A stretch of DNA of 64,000 nt, from the NCBI RefSeq assembly GCF_037975245.1, contig NC_092579.1:12880678-12944677 (forward strand). The letters run 5' to 3'. The DNA is from Apostichopus japonicus. Taxonomy: Eukaryota; Echinodermata; Holothuroidea; Aspidochirotida; Stichopodidae. The position numbers were made by a program, and so were the translations under genes. Under the pieces are notes generated by a model. That model saw only the letters and a list, made by a program, of their open reading frames with translations. It had not been told where the DNA came from and made no database searches. Positions 51,440-64,000 of this stretch are shown here, piece by piece. The number at the start of each line of letters is the position of its first letter. Position 1 is the stretch's first letter.

Positions 51440-52092
51440 AAGGACCTTTCGTGACCTTGGGAGACTCCAGTTAGTTCAGAATGCTGCAGCGAGACTTGTC
51501 ACTAAGATAAAGCGCTATGACCATCAGCACATTACACCAGTTCTCCGAGATTTACATTGGCTACCGATTAGAGACAGGGTCGTTTTCAAAGTCTCGCTTC
51601 TTACATACAAAGCCCTTAACAATCAGGGACCTACTTACATCTCTGAACTTTTATTGCCTTACACACCACCCCGGTTACTTCGTTCTGCATCTCTTGCCCT
51701 ACTGGAGCCCCCCAAGAACACCAACACGTCGTTCTACGGTCACCGAGCCTTTGCAGCAGCAGCCCCAGACATTTGGAACAAGCTCCCGGTTGACATCAGA
51801 ACCGCTCCATCTGTGACTGTTTTTAAGAGCCGTTTAAAAACATATCTTTTTAACAATGACATTTCATAACTTTTTCCATACTTTAACTTTCTTATACCTT
51901 TATCCGCCTTTTTACCATGTTTATTTGTATCTCCTGATCTTTTAGGTGTTTTTTAGTGTTTTTATTCGTTGTTTGATATTTTGCAGTTTTGTAGTTTTGC
52001 ATTTTTCTGTTTCACCTTTTATTGTAAAGCGCTTAGTGGCCTTTGTGATGTTAGGCGCTATATAAATGCTTTATATTATTTTATTATTATAA
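51440..52092 (+). mobile_element. L2/CR1-like LINE, 5'-truncated 3' end
   Basis: The open frame ending at 51869 encodes the last ~140 residues of a non-LTR reverse transcriptase: L-Q-L-V-Q-N-A-A-A-R-L-V, then L-R-D-L-H-W-L-P, T-Y-K-A-L, Y-G-H-R-A-F, W-N-K-L-P, F-K-S-R-L-K-T-Y-L-F. This C-terminal block is shared by L2, CR1 and Rex-type LINEs. The 3' UTR ends with AAGCGCTTAGTGGC, then GCGCTATATAAATGC and an (ATT)n tail at about 52065-52092. The frame is intact to its stop, so the insertion is fairly young, but the 5' part is missing. Confidence 0.88.
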
Positions 52093-52180
52093 GGAGAAGT
52101 AGAAGAAGAAAGAGGCAAAGGAGAAGGAAATGGAGAAGGAAAAGGAGGAGAAGGAGATTGAGAAGGAGAAGGAGATGAGA
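52085..52180. repeat. GA-rich purine tract
   Basis: About 95 bp almost entirely A and G on the + strand (GAGAAGGA-type words), directly after the LINE tail. The Arg/Lys- and Ser/Phe-rich frames across it are translations of the repeat. Confidence 0.85.
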
Positions 52181-53260
52181 ACCAAAACAAAAATTTGATC
52201 TACTGTATCTGTAAATATATTACAGAATTGAAAATACTCGTGTCGGTAAATGTACAGAATTGTTAGGCTGCCTTTTGTAGAGTCAATTGACTGATTGACT
52301 GAGATGTACACACGTTCAACATTTAACAACCAGAGAATCGCAGTATTGCGTTATTGTAACTTCTATTCAAAACATTACAGAGAAAAGACAGTTCAATATA
52401 CGAGATTTACGTTCTTCATCTTTCTGATCAAAGAGTATCGAGTTGTGTTTTTGTTGGTACAAAGGACATGAGGAAAAAAATGGGAGAAGATGAATGACGT
52501 ATCGGATTGAAAATTCGTTTATCAAATTAGCTGACGTATAAGTATAAATATCTCAGTTGCCAAGTATGAAAGGATAACTTTGGGGAGCTTACAGTTGATA
52601 CGTAGTAATCCAAGTACAAAGGAAATTTTGAGTGCTCGTAATGTTTCTATATAGCTGTTTGGGTTTCAAGACATTCCTTTTCAAATTTGCTAAAATCTCT
52701 GGAATTCAAGAGGATTAAAATTGGAAAGATGAGAGGCAGATATAAAAATTGGACATACGTAACGATTAGTTGATATTTTCTAGAGTAAATGACTGGCCGA
52801 TCCAGGATTTTCATAGCGACAGCACCGGTATAGATACAAAAATTTCTACCAAAAACTCAGTGCATAAAGAAAACATTGGTAAGAATAAGGAATACCCAAA
52901 TCGCGGCTAACTTTTAGTGCCCCAAAAAAAAACTCAGAAGAGGAGGCTTGTGCCCTAGGTCCGCTGCTGCATGTATGAGGGTAATTTCTGATGACTATTA
53001 AAGGGAGTGAAGACTAGCGCACAAAGAAACGGCTCATGCCGGTAATCTGACCTAGTTTCGAATTAGGTGTCACAGAAGTGTTAGACACCATCATCCATCC
53101 CAGAAAATACACACACAGCTTGCTACCGTCGGTAATTAGACACTAGTGTACAGTCAATACATGCAGCTACGGTCAATACCCACAACACAGTGTACATAGC
53201 AGCGATGGACATCTCAGGTCCAGATAAAAGATAAAAAGGTATCACGTTTCATTACTGTCT

Positions 53261-54478
53261 TCATTTTGTACCGACAAGAAAGAAAACTTCACTTGCAAGC
53301 AACGGCAAGTTAACTTTTCTCAGAGGGCGGCACGTGGTTTGGGGCGAGTCTTCAATGCCTTTATGTTCTGGTTTCGAGATGTAGACTATACTTACGTCTC
53401 TGTGCCAGCAACAAGCTCTCTCGTGGTTGTCCCTCTGTTTGAAAAATTTACCACATTGTCTGCATTTGATATTGGCGTCAATGGATTCCAGTTTAACGGA
53501 AATCCGGTCCGTCATCATGCCGTCTACCGATTTGCGAACATTTAGACTCCCGCAAAAACTCCCCGAGGAGTACTCACTCGGTACAATAAGACTGATGTCG
53601 TCTGATACATCTGACAGACTGTCATCTTTCCAATGCGACGTATTGATTGGCTGTAACAAAGTTGGTAGATTTCGCGGAATTGATAATTCGACAACATTGT
53701 TGAAATCGTGGTCGTCAGGGGGGCAGGCTGGTGCGCTCATGGATCGCTGTTGCCTGGGAGTTGGATGAGACTTTGGGATGCGAGCGGACAGGGTGGTTCT
53801 TTCTCTTTTGTGAGCGTGTGTCATCGCAGACAAGGAGCGGCGTCTGGCCTCGAGTCTGTTTGATCTTAGTCGCGTTAGCTGACTTCGAAGAGCGACCTGC
53901 TCTAAACGCATAGATAACCAATGCTCTCGTACCTCCTTCGAATTTCTCCTCTCTGAACGTATAGTCTCGTTCATTAATTTGGCCTCGACACATTTGTTTC
54001 TAGCTTGATGAGCTTGCAGTTTGCTGAATAGTAAACGCTTCCCACATCCATCACATGACGTCACTCTATACAAACAGTTCTTCATAAGATGCTCCTCCAT
54101 TTTACAACGAAGAAATTCCGCGACACAACCTCGTCTCCTATTGTGGCAGGATACCACTGAATTCGGGCAGTCCTGAGCAAGATGTTGAGGCAGTTGTTTC
54201 AGACTTCCTTCAAATCCACACATGAGGTGACACCGGCTTTCCAACGAGAGGATTCTTTCAGTAAATGATGTCGGTAATTTTAAGGGTCTCCGCCATAGCT
54301 GAATTCCACACACTGGACAGTTACCTTTAACATGCGACTGCTTGGATGGTATACACGCTACGCAGATTGTATGCCCACATGGTGACAAACGTCTAGGGTC
54401 GACCAGCACACCGAAACAGACGAAACACACGCAGTCGTCTGGTGGCGGTTGCAGTAGGTAATCTTTCTTAAACCCCAT
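53261..54478 (-). CDS. RING finger and TRAF-type zinc-finger protein (no MATH domain)
   Basis: A single coding exon of 405 residues. The ATG at 54478 lies 8 bp after a splice acceptor (CTGGTTTTCAG, - strand, exon from 54486) and has a strong GCGCCATGG context; codons further upstream in this frame would be intronic. A C3HC4 RING is at C18-x2-C21-x12-C34-x-H36-x2-C39-x2-C42-x11-C54-x2-C57. A TRAF-type zinc-finger region follows at about 83-163 (C83, C87, H99, C104, C111, C118, C125, H130, C135, C142, C145, H157, C163). Then come a basic helical stretch (165-230), a Ser/acid-rich linker and a small Cys/His cluster (C339, C342, H352, C356, C357, H359). It probably acts as an E3 ubiquitin ligase. 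There is no C-terminal MATH/TRAF-C domain, so it is not a canonical TRAF. The exact orthologue was not recognised. Confidence 0.85.
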   Translation of the reverse strand: MGFKKDYLLQPPPDDCVCFVCFGVLVDPRRLSPCGHTICVACIPSKQSHVKGNCPVCGIQLWRRPLKLPTSFTERILSLESRCHLMCGFEGSLKQLPQHLAQDCPNSVVSCHNRRRGCVAEFLRCKMEEHLMKNCLYRVTSCDGCGKRLLFSKLQAHQARNKCVEAKLMNETIRSERRNSKEVREHWLSMRLEQVALRSQLTRLRSNRLEARRRSLSAMTHAHKRERTTLSARIPKSHPTPRQQRSMSAPACPPDDHDFNNVVELSIPRNLPTLLQPINTSHWKDDSLSDVSDDISLIVPSEYSSGSFCGSLNVRKSVDGMMTDRISVKLESIDANIKCRQCGKFFKQRDNHERACCWHRDVSIVYISKPEHKGIEDSPQTTCRPLRKVNLPLLASEVFFLVGTK

Positions 54479-54486
54479 GGCGCATC
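54479..54486 (-). promoter_or_regulatory. splice acceptor and start-codon context of the RING/TRAF-zf gene
   Basis: After the acceptor the transcript reads GATGCGCCATGGGG. It contains two ATGs in different frames: the first (frame M-R-H-G-V-stop) and the second, which opens the 405-residue protein. The first ATG has a weaker context and would make a five-codon overlapping upstream ORF. Confidence 0.55.
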
Positions 54487-56659
54487 CTGAAAACCAGAAG
54501 AGATATGAGTCATATACAGGCCTATTCTTGACAGCAATTTTTATCAATTTAAAAGGAATGATTCAGTCCTCGCACAACCCATGCAACCACCGGCAGACAG
54601 TCTCATATAAAAATCATAATGGACAGTATATCAATATATAACATGTTTATGCGGTACAACCCGAAACAGTCGACAATTCTTCAAAATGTGCAAACTATAG
54701 CGCCGATTTGGATATAGAAGTGGTAGTACGTACCCTGCCATTTTACCAACATTTCTGAAGCGGGGGGCAACCAACATTCCCTGGACAACTTAACATGTTA
54801 GCCCCCACCCTCCCCAATACCAAAAAGTTGGTTGCGCCCCTGCAACAATGTCTCTGTGAAAGAGATCCGTCCAAATAGAGATATGGATACCATTTAACTA
54901 TAACTTGGTTGTGAAACTTTCAGCAGAATAATGTTATATAATATATACATTACATATGAGGAACATGACATTTGAGGAACAATTCATCAGTAATAATCAG
55001 GTTATTGAAGGCCTTACTAGCAAGTCGCATAGCTAGGAGCAACGCCCCCACCCCAACCTATCAACACCTCACCCATCAGTGTGACAACAGAAAATGGGCT
55101 CCTTAAAGTGATCGTCCAGCATTTTTTAATATTTGGCAAATTTAGACTATGTCACTCGTGCTTTCTCTGCTGAGGAAAGGATTTCGTTTGAATAGGTGAC
55201 ATTTAAGTTAGATTGAGTAACATGTTATAACATTCCTGCTAGATATTTGCTATCAGTTGATTTTATTTTAGTAAACCCGGCGTCCTTGAAAAGTCCGAAG
55301 GTCCTGTACTTTGGGGTGGTTTGAACTTAATTAATACTTCATTTTTTGTCAACTCTCAGAGTTAAGAAGGGGTCATATGGATATCTAGATGAATGCAATG
55401 GTCCCTAAAGAGGACATGAGACCCGTTATAGTGACTGCACGATTCATATCACCTACTAGCCTACCGAGGTTGTTACATTCGTTTATTGGGGTATTTTATA
55501 GCAACAAAGTTTTTTGTCTTTTAAAAAAACACGTGACTATTGTACATGTGTATAAATAATTGACTAACAGTAATTCATTGCTCACTGTGTACTAACAGTA
55601 ATTCAGTTCATTAAAATTAGCAAGACATGTACAGTGTCGTTCTCAAAGTAATTTGAGAACGACACATAGCCTTGTTGCTGTAATACTCCCTAATAAGTAA
55701 ATGGTACAATCCAACTGGGGAATATGTTGTCACATGTCGAAGCCCCTCCCACCCAGGGGGACCTGCGACTCGAGCGGCCACACCGGTTACGCCGATGTCA
55801 GTGGCTACACAGTCGCCAAATTATTACTAAGAACACATATGAATATCTGCCACGTTAACCAGTATCGACAAAAATAATTATCATAATCAGAAAAAGAACT
55901 TACATTTCCATGGTTACGATGCGAAGGATTAACTCTCTTGAAGCTGACATCCGATAATTGTGTTTAAGTTCACAGAGTATCATTATTGTCTTCGTAAACC
56001 GAGGAAACAAAACATCATATCCGAAACAAATACTTTAGCCAACGAAACTTGCAAAAGAACGGAATATAGTATCAGCTTAAGTAAGCTGCGGTATACGCTA
56101 TAGCAACAACTAGCATATAGTGATGACAGTAGAGTGATGATGACAGTTCATTTTAAATACCTTTGTAGGCTGCGAACCACCTAAAAGCAGCTTTATACAG
56201 AGTTGTATTATTCTCTCAACCCAAATATCGATCGCTGCTTGTTTATCTTGAAGACGTCAATGAGGATTACCATCCCAGATTGTGTATTTAGTCAGTAAAA
56301 TATTGATTTTATTGTCTTGTCTGGCACTTCGTGGTCCCACCTCCCGGTATGTAAACTCAGACCGATTTGTCGTTATTGATTAAATTAAACAGAACTATGG
56401 TCGAAACAAGGTCATTTGCAAAGAAAAACCACTTGTTTCAAGCAGGGAACTCCAGTGGGGGAACCACAAGTTCCAAAGTAGACCGGTGGAAGGGGGGGGG
56501 GGTGGAAGCAAACAGCTTGGAGGAGGGTAGAAACGCATGCATTAAGTGCACATCACGGGCAAATTTAAGGGGTTAGAGGAACAAGTCCAACTACCGCACC
56601 ACGCTTCATCGGTGAACCAAATTTCAAATTCAAAATTGTGACAAGTTAACAGGATAATT
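54487..56659. other. upstream region or 5' intron of the RING/TRAF-zf gene
   Basis: A possible 5' non-coding exon on the - strand ends at a GTAAGTTC donor near 55903-55902 (exon roughly 55904 to about 55990). If spliced to 54486, the ATG it contains would run into a stop after seven codons. No other exon was seen. A G tract is at about 56491-56500. Confidence 0.4.
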
Positions 56660-56897
56660 GTATGTATATGTGATCTTCCCGCAAGCAGGAACTCGCGAAA
56701 GAAGCCATGGAGGCTTATAGACTCGCAAGCTGACCGAAGCCAATCTCTCGGCACACATCCATTTAACGTCCATGTCGGGAAGTTGTTATTGAACAACACC
56801 CTTGCCAGACGACACACCTTGCTGTCGGCGGGGAATCGAACCGGGGATCTCATGACTGGGAGACGCCGGCGTTAACCACTAGGCTATACACTCCGCC
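56660..56897 (-). mobile_element. tRNA-derived SINE, copy 1
   Basis: Read on the - strand from 56897, it starts with a degenerate tRNA-like head. The A-box-like element is TAGCCTAGTGGTTAACGCC, and the B box GGTTCGATTCC lies about 30 bases on. A body with GACCGAAG, TTAACGTCCAT and CGCGAGTTCCTGC follows. A second copy at 59085-59325 shares head and body. The T-arm does not fold cleanly, so this is a SINE and not a tRNA gene. The tail is ATAC/ACAT-rich. Confidence 0.82.
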
Positions 56898-57650
56898 GTT
56901 ATAATTGCATATAACCAGGGTCTTTTTTTGAAAGAGGGATTTGGATCGACTTCGAGACCGACTTGGCTTTTAAAGGCCTAAAAAAAACCTCTATATGAAA
57001 GGTATTCAAGCACTTACTCTGCAGTGCTATGAAACAGTTCTCTTGTAGTTATTTTTCATTTTTAACACAGAAATAGACTCCAGATAGGCATTTCATGTTA
57101 TTGGAATGTATTTCAAAGCCCCTGAGGAGTTCCAGGGGGGGGGGGCGAAGCCCCCGGAAGGTTTTGCAACTTCATTAGCCCAATATCACCCAATGTGGGA
57201 AAACTGCACATTAGAGCGATTCATTTTTTTTTACCACAGCCGACTATAGGTATAAGCACCATGATGGGTGGGGGGGGGGTGGCACCTCATTCCCACATGT
57301 AAAAGAGCGATATAAATGTTTGGACAAGTTACCGGAATATTTAATCATGGAGAGGTTAAAAGATATATAAAGGCAATAAATTTACACTGGCTCTGTATGA
57401 ATTAATATGGTTGACTGTACGTTTATATACTGTATACTGTACATATACTGCCCATCAGAGTGATGACATTTTCGTTAATTAAAAAAGTTAGCATATCCTA
57501 ACTGAGATTGTCAAAGTGGTCACTCTTTTTCCCAATGAAACGTATAAGTATATATATTTGTCTATATTAAAAGCTGTGTATTCTAATGAAGGACGCAGTG
57601 TATAGTTTTCAAGACAATTATTATGAATCAAATTTAAAACAAAAAACTTT

Positions 57651-59003
57651 TGGGCACAGGGGCGTATCCAGGATTTTCCAATAGGGGGGGCGCCAGACAT
57701 GAATGATCGCCGTTCTGGGGGATGGGTCTAAGGGGAGGGGTGTACAATTTTTGCTTTCAAAGAAGGGCTGAAATGCAAAATGGTGTCATATGCATGGGCG
57801 GCGATCCGTACTTCCGAGTGGGGGGGGGGGATATGACCTTGTTGACTATCTAAGCGTAGCGCCACCATGGATTGGCGCGAAGCGTACAAGAAAATTTTGG
57901 GATTAACAAACCCTCTAGATGGCCGGAAACGGCACTTCCCGAGGTTTCCAAGCGGCATATACCCAACTTTAAAATAGGGATGTCATGTCCGAAATATCTC
58001 ATAATCAGGATCCAAAATCCTTTTTTTTTTTAATTTCGGGTGTTATTTTGGGAAAATTGCCCCTGTCAATCTTGTTTCAGGCGCAACGTTAGAATGTTCG
58101 AGAGCTCTGTTATATTATTCGATGAAGAAAATGGCCTCATGCAGGCTATTATAGGCCTATACACATGCAATACACAATAACACATAGTTACATTCCTAGG
58201 TACCGATTGCTAGGGCATCCAGGTGAAACGTGTATTAAGCATTACCCTGGTTACATGGGATTCTCTGCTGTTCGAGGGAACATGTACGTGTGTAGGCCTA
58301 CTATAGGGCCTATATGAATACTATGAGGGTGCATATATGTACTATATCAATACCGTGGGCGCAATAATACATTTTGTTCTTATAGGGCCAATGAAGCCTA
58401 CAGTCAACTATTTTTGCTTTATAAAGACGCTTTATTTGAAAAGATCGCACTGCGTTTATGGTAGGCGAGAAATGAAGCTAAAAAAGAGCCGTACATTAAC
58501 GAAGATGCATAAATGTAGGCATGAAAATATTCTTATCCCTGGCATTTGGTGGGGGGGGGGGGATATGGTGCATAACATCCCCTCCACCCATTTTCATGGG
58601 GGGATATATCCCCCCTCCACCCAGGATCGCCGCCATATGTGATCCATTTTTCGACCTTAATAATAAGCAACATTTCCAGTAAATATGGACACAAAATGCA
58701 CAATTTAGTATGGCTGGCATGTCATTTAGTGTTTATAGTGATAATACAAACACAATTACCATCTATGTTTCTAAAACTATTATGCCGCCGAACTTCGCCA
58801 GAACCTTTTTTTGGCAAACAAAAAATAAAGCATACGGGAGGGGGGGGTGGGTTGAGCGATCACCGACATCTCACATAAAGGTCGTCATCAATTTTTTTTT
58901 TTTTTTTTTTTTTTTTGCTAAACTTTTTTTTTTTTTGGTGGCGGCCAATAGGGGGGGCGCGCGCCTGTTGCGCCCCCCCCCCCTGGATACGCCCCTGTGG
59001 GCA
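57651..59003. mobile_element. 1.34-kb terminal-inverted-repeat element
   Basis: The ends are exact 16-bp inverted repeats, CAGGGGCGTATCCAGG at 57657-57672 and its reverse complement at 58982-58997. They are flanked by the 6-bp direct repeat TGGGCA (57651-57656 and 58998-59003). CAGGGGCG ends are common among hAT-like elements, but hAT normally makes 8-bp duplications, so the superfamily is uncertain. The interior is rich in G tracts (57821-57830, 58551-58562, 58842-58849) and a long T run (58892-58936), with no transposase. A segment near 57843-57950 is also found in reverse orientation near 34441-34560. Confidence 0.78.
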
Positions 59004-59084
59004 TATTGCACTTTGGACATAAACTATGGACGCATGACAACAGTTGAATATGTGTATATGCTATGACTCCCTATGAACATATAT

Positions 59085-59325
59085 ATGTTGTATGTATGTA
59101 TGTTTGTATGTATTTTAGATCCTCAGAGCAGGAACTCGCGAAGAAGCCTCATTGACTTATCAAAGCCGCAAACTGACCGAAGTCAGTCTCTTACATTCAT
59201 ATTTAACGTCCATAATTATGAATTGTCAACTCTGTAACTGGACGACATACATTAATCTTGGAGTGACTCGAACCGGGGACCTTATGATTGGAAGGCACCG
59301 GCGTTAACCACTGAGCTAACACTCC
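59085..59325 (-). mobile_element. tRNA-derived SINE, copy 2
   Basis: On the - strand from 59325: GGAGTGTTAGCTCAGTGG and TTAACGCCGG (A-box region), then GGTTCGAGTC (B box), then the same body as copy 1 (TTCGGTCAG, TTAATATG-like and CGCGAGTTCCTGC words), ending in an ACATACAT-rich tail. The A and B boxes are better preserved than in copy 1. Confidence 0.83.
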
Positions 59326-61198
<1,873 letters not shown>

Positions 61199-61940
61199 GG
61201 GGGTGCAACCACGTACACTTCTGGGTCGGAGAGGGAGTGTAGCGAAGAGGAGGAGGGGGGGGGTGGGGGGGAGTTTGACAATGGACGTGTCTGGATTTAA
61301 TGACTTACTACATATGCGGTCTCGGTAAATAATAATTCCTGTTGAAACCATTTTTTCACTGGAAATTATACCATACGTTATATAGGACAAATGGTTGATG
61401 GTAGAGCGAGATACTGTGGTCTTGCATGATAACTAGCTATAGCGTGATATGTGTTAGCCAAGTGAAAGTTTAACGACAAAAGCTTATGCGGGCACGTAGA
61501 AAGAAACAGCTAAATGTTCATATCAATTATCATCGTTTAAGGAACAAAACGTATCGATATATTTACATTGTTATGTAAAGGCAAAAATCTTACTGAATCT
61601 ACTCAATATGCGTTAATTTGAAGAAAGAAAAAAAACACGTGTCCTTCCATTGATAGAATTAAACATACAGCGTGTGTGAGACAGGAACAGAGATAGAACA
61701 AAGCAGTACTTGATACCAAATCTATAATAAGAGCATCTGTCTAAATTGTATTTTGGGCTATTTTTTTTATTTCAATTTACCGTTGGAGATGTCATATCCA
61801 ACACTTTATCTTTGTCCTTATACATAAATGCAAATCAAAGCTTCAATTCTATGGGGAAAAGGGCAATAATAAGCAACCTGATGTTTTTCGTCACTCACAG
61901 CTCGATTTACAATCAGAGACGGCCGTCAGGAATCAACATC

Positions 61941-63288
61941 ATGAAGTTAGCCTTGTATTTAGCTGTTCTTCTCATTGGAGTAATGGTGGCGCTAAAGGAA
62001 ACTGAATCGGCTCCTGCTTCACCACACCTCCGTCATGGTAAAATATACGTGCATCCTATGAAGATTTGATGGCTTGGATTTTTCCTTTTTTTATGACCAT
62101 ATATTTAGGGTGCGCTGACATGCTATAGGTCTTAACATCGCCATATGTCGAATTTTATTTGGCATATGTCAATTTCTCGCACTTTCAGGAGTCTAGCTGT
62201 CACATGTCATTCTATAACGATTTTGATTGGAAATAACTGTCATGTGTAAAAAAAAAAAATCGATATATTTTTATACAATAGAAATTCCTTTGCACGGACT
62301 TGGGGCATATTCAAGGGTATCTTATTGATGTTACTTCCACGTCCTCTCCAAGTTGTTGTTTACTTGTCTTCGTTTATGTATTTTACCGGCCGTTTAAGGA
62401 CAAACAATGAGATTAGACCGGCCACAATTTCCGTCCGCTTCGTTCTGACACTATATATAGCTGTTGTGATCGAGTTATATTGGCTTGCAAAACTTGCTGA
62501 TATATTCTGTTATTGCTCTTCTCAATTGTCAAAAAAACAAAAGTAACACAGCCCCCAATCCGTTGCACATTAATCAACGTTCTCTTTTTGTTATAGTTAT
62601 TTGTTTATTCTCCTATACTGTAGGGAAAAGAATTCATTTTGCCGAGGAGCGGGTGAAGCGAATGGCTTCTAAACGCGACAGCAAAGAAAGCGGAAAGAGC
62701 GACGACGAAGAAGAAGATGAAGATGAAGATGAAAGCTCAGACGACTCGGACGCAAGTAAAGATGAAAGTGACTGCAGCAAATCCTCCTGTTCAGGTGACG
62801 AAAGCAACGACGAGAGTAAGAAAAAGAAATCTAACAGCTCGGAGAGCAGCGAAGAAGAAGAAAGTGAAAAGAGCAAGAAAAAGTCTAAGGCGAGTAAAAG
62901 TCAGAGTAGTTCCGGTGGCAAGACCCGCGTCACTTCCGAAGAAAGAACCGACTCGGACTCAGACACTGGTTCTGAATCTCGCTCTGATACCAAATCCTCT
63001 TCTGATGATAAATCAGTTACAGTTGGTCGCGACTCTGGTGACAATAGTGATTCCGAAGACAATTCTGATACCTTCGATCGTGATGAAGACAAGACTCAGG
63101 GGGGTGAGTCTGATGAGGGGGAATCTATGGGGGACGATGACTCTGAAGAGAACGAAACTGAGGATGGTGTGTCTCAGGACGGAGAAGAGTCTGATGACAG
63201 TGACCAACTGTTTACTGAAATGCTCTATTTGACGACGTTGGTGACCGAGATTCCAACAACCAACCTGGACACTTTGACTGTAATTTGA
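61941..63288 (+). CDS. secreted, extremely acidic Ser/Asp/Glu-rich protein
   Basis: Two coding exons: 61941-62037 and 62624-63288 (stop TGA), joined in phase 1, encoding 253 residues. Residues 1 to about 24 form a clear signal peptide ([18 protein letters not shown]), with a likely cleavage near E-S-A-P-A. A basic segment with the furin-type site R-V-K-R (about residues 43-46) follows. From there to about residue 225 the chain is low-complexity: Ser with Asp/Glu runs ([10 protein letters not shown]) and Lys clusters. The last ~25 residues are hydrophobic/Thr-rich. The composition resembles phosphorylated matrix proteins of mineralised tissue (dentin/SIBLING type; phosphodontin-like in urchins), with many S-x-E/D sites for FAM20C- or CK2-type kinases. 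Function in biomineralisation is inference; no conserved domain was recognised. A candidate AATAAA is at 63941-63946. Confidence 0.82.
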
Positions 63289-63318
63289 AAAAAAGAGCGC
63301 GGTTAAAAGCTATAACAT

Positions 63319-63857
<539 letters not shown>

Positions 63858-63940
63858 ATTGTTTTAGAAAGTAGTGTGTTGTAAAAGAACGTGATTAAAT
63901 GCTATAACATAAGCCTTCTACACCTTGTTGATATGCCAAC

Positions 63941-63946
63941 AATAAA
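63941..63946 (+). terminator. candidate polyadenylation signal of the acidic-protein gene
   Basis: AATAAA about 650 bp after the stop, with T-rich sequence downstream. If it is used, the 3' UTR would include the TA tracts and the 373-bp repeat. Confidence 0.35.
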
Positions 63947-64000
63947 ATAGCACGTTAAGTATCTTACTTGGTATCTCTCTTATAGTGCCATGGAATTATA

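Noticed and set aside
55098-55440. Possible further TTAA MITE starting TTAAAGTGATCGTCCAGC
   Set aside because: A family-like left end but no matching right end or second TTAA was found; at most a truncated relic.
59260-59325. Possible tRNA gene on the - strand (A- and B-box present)
   Set aside because: The acceptor and T stems do not pair properly, and the sequence continues into a body shared with the copy at 56.7 kb, so it is a SINE head.
62634-63207. Ser/Leu-rich antisense and Lys/Arg-rich alternative-frame ORFs over the acidic gene
   Set aside because: They are frame shadows of biased GA-rich codons. Only the signal-peptide frame has an intron in phase and a plausible start.

Overview
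This is a eukaryotic, AT-rich, intron-rich metazoan window. It looks like an echinoderm: the first gene codes for tandem Notch-type EGF repeats ending in an avidin-like domain, the architecture of sea-urchin fibropellins. Low GC, TA microsatellites, tRNA-derived SINEs and L2/CR1-like LINE debris fit a marine deuterostome. The species cannot be named from the sequence, so the echinoderm call is an inference.

Layout. (1) 3.8-14.5 kb, + strand: 3' part of a fibropellin-like gene with seven EGF exons and three avidin exons; its 5' part lies left of the window. (2) 20.2-33.2 kb, - strand: a complete GPS1/CSN1 gene (COP9 signalosome subunit 1) in 13 coding exons, tail-to-tail with gene 1. (3) 36.3-38.8 kb, + strand: a four-exon CUT-class homeobox gene, divergent from GPS1, with a second degenerate homeodomain-like segment at its C-terminus. 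(4) 42.0-44.7 kb, + strand: NUDT1/MTH1 (8-oxo-dGTPase), whose first coding intron holds two non-autonomous DNA transposons; a 73-bp minisatellite follows it. (5) 46-53 kb: repeat-rich intergenic DNA with a TTAA-flanked MITE and an L2/CR1-type LINE 3' end. (6) 53.3-54.5 kb, - strand: a RING plus TRAF-type zinc-finger protein with no MATH domain. (7) 55-61 kb: SINEs, a 1.34-kb terminal-inverted-repeat element and a long (TA)n tract. (8) 61.9-63.3 kb, + strand: a two-exon gene for a secreted, extremely acidic Ser/Asp/Glu-rich protein, followed by a 373-bp spaced direct repeat containing a hammerhead-like motif.

The genes do not form an operon or an obvious shared pathway; this is an ordinary animal gene neighbourhood. 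The unusual content is structural: a near-perfect 77-bp inverted copy of a GPS1 exon/donor junction inside a downstream intron of the same gene; hammerhead-ribozyme-like cores beside TA microsatellites; several small DNA transposons with readable target-site duplications; a retroinsertion consisting almost only of poly(A); and the CUT-homeobox and acidic secreted proteins. Exon borders were read by eye from splice sites, reading phase and remembered homologues. No alignment, folding or database search was run.
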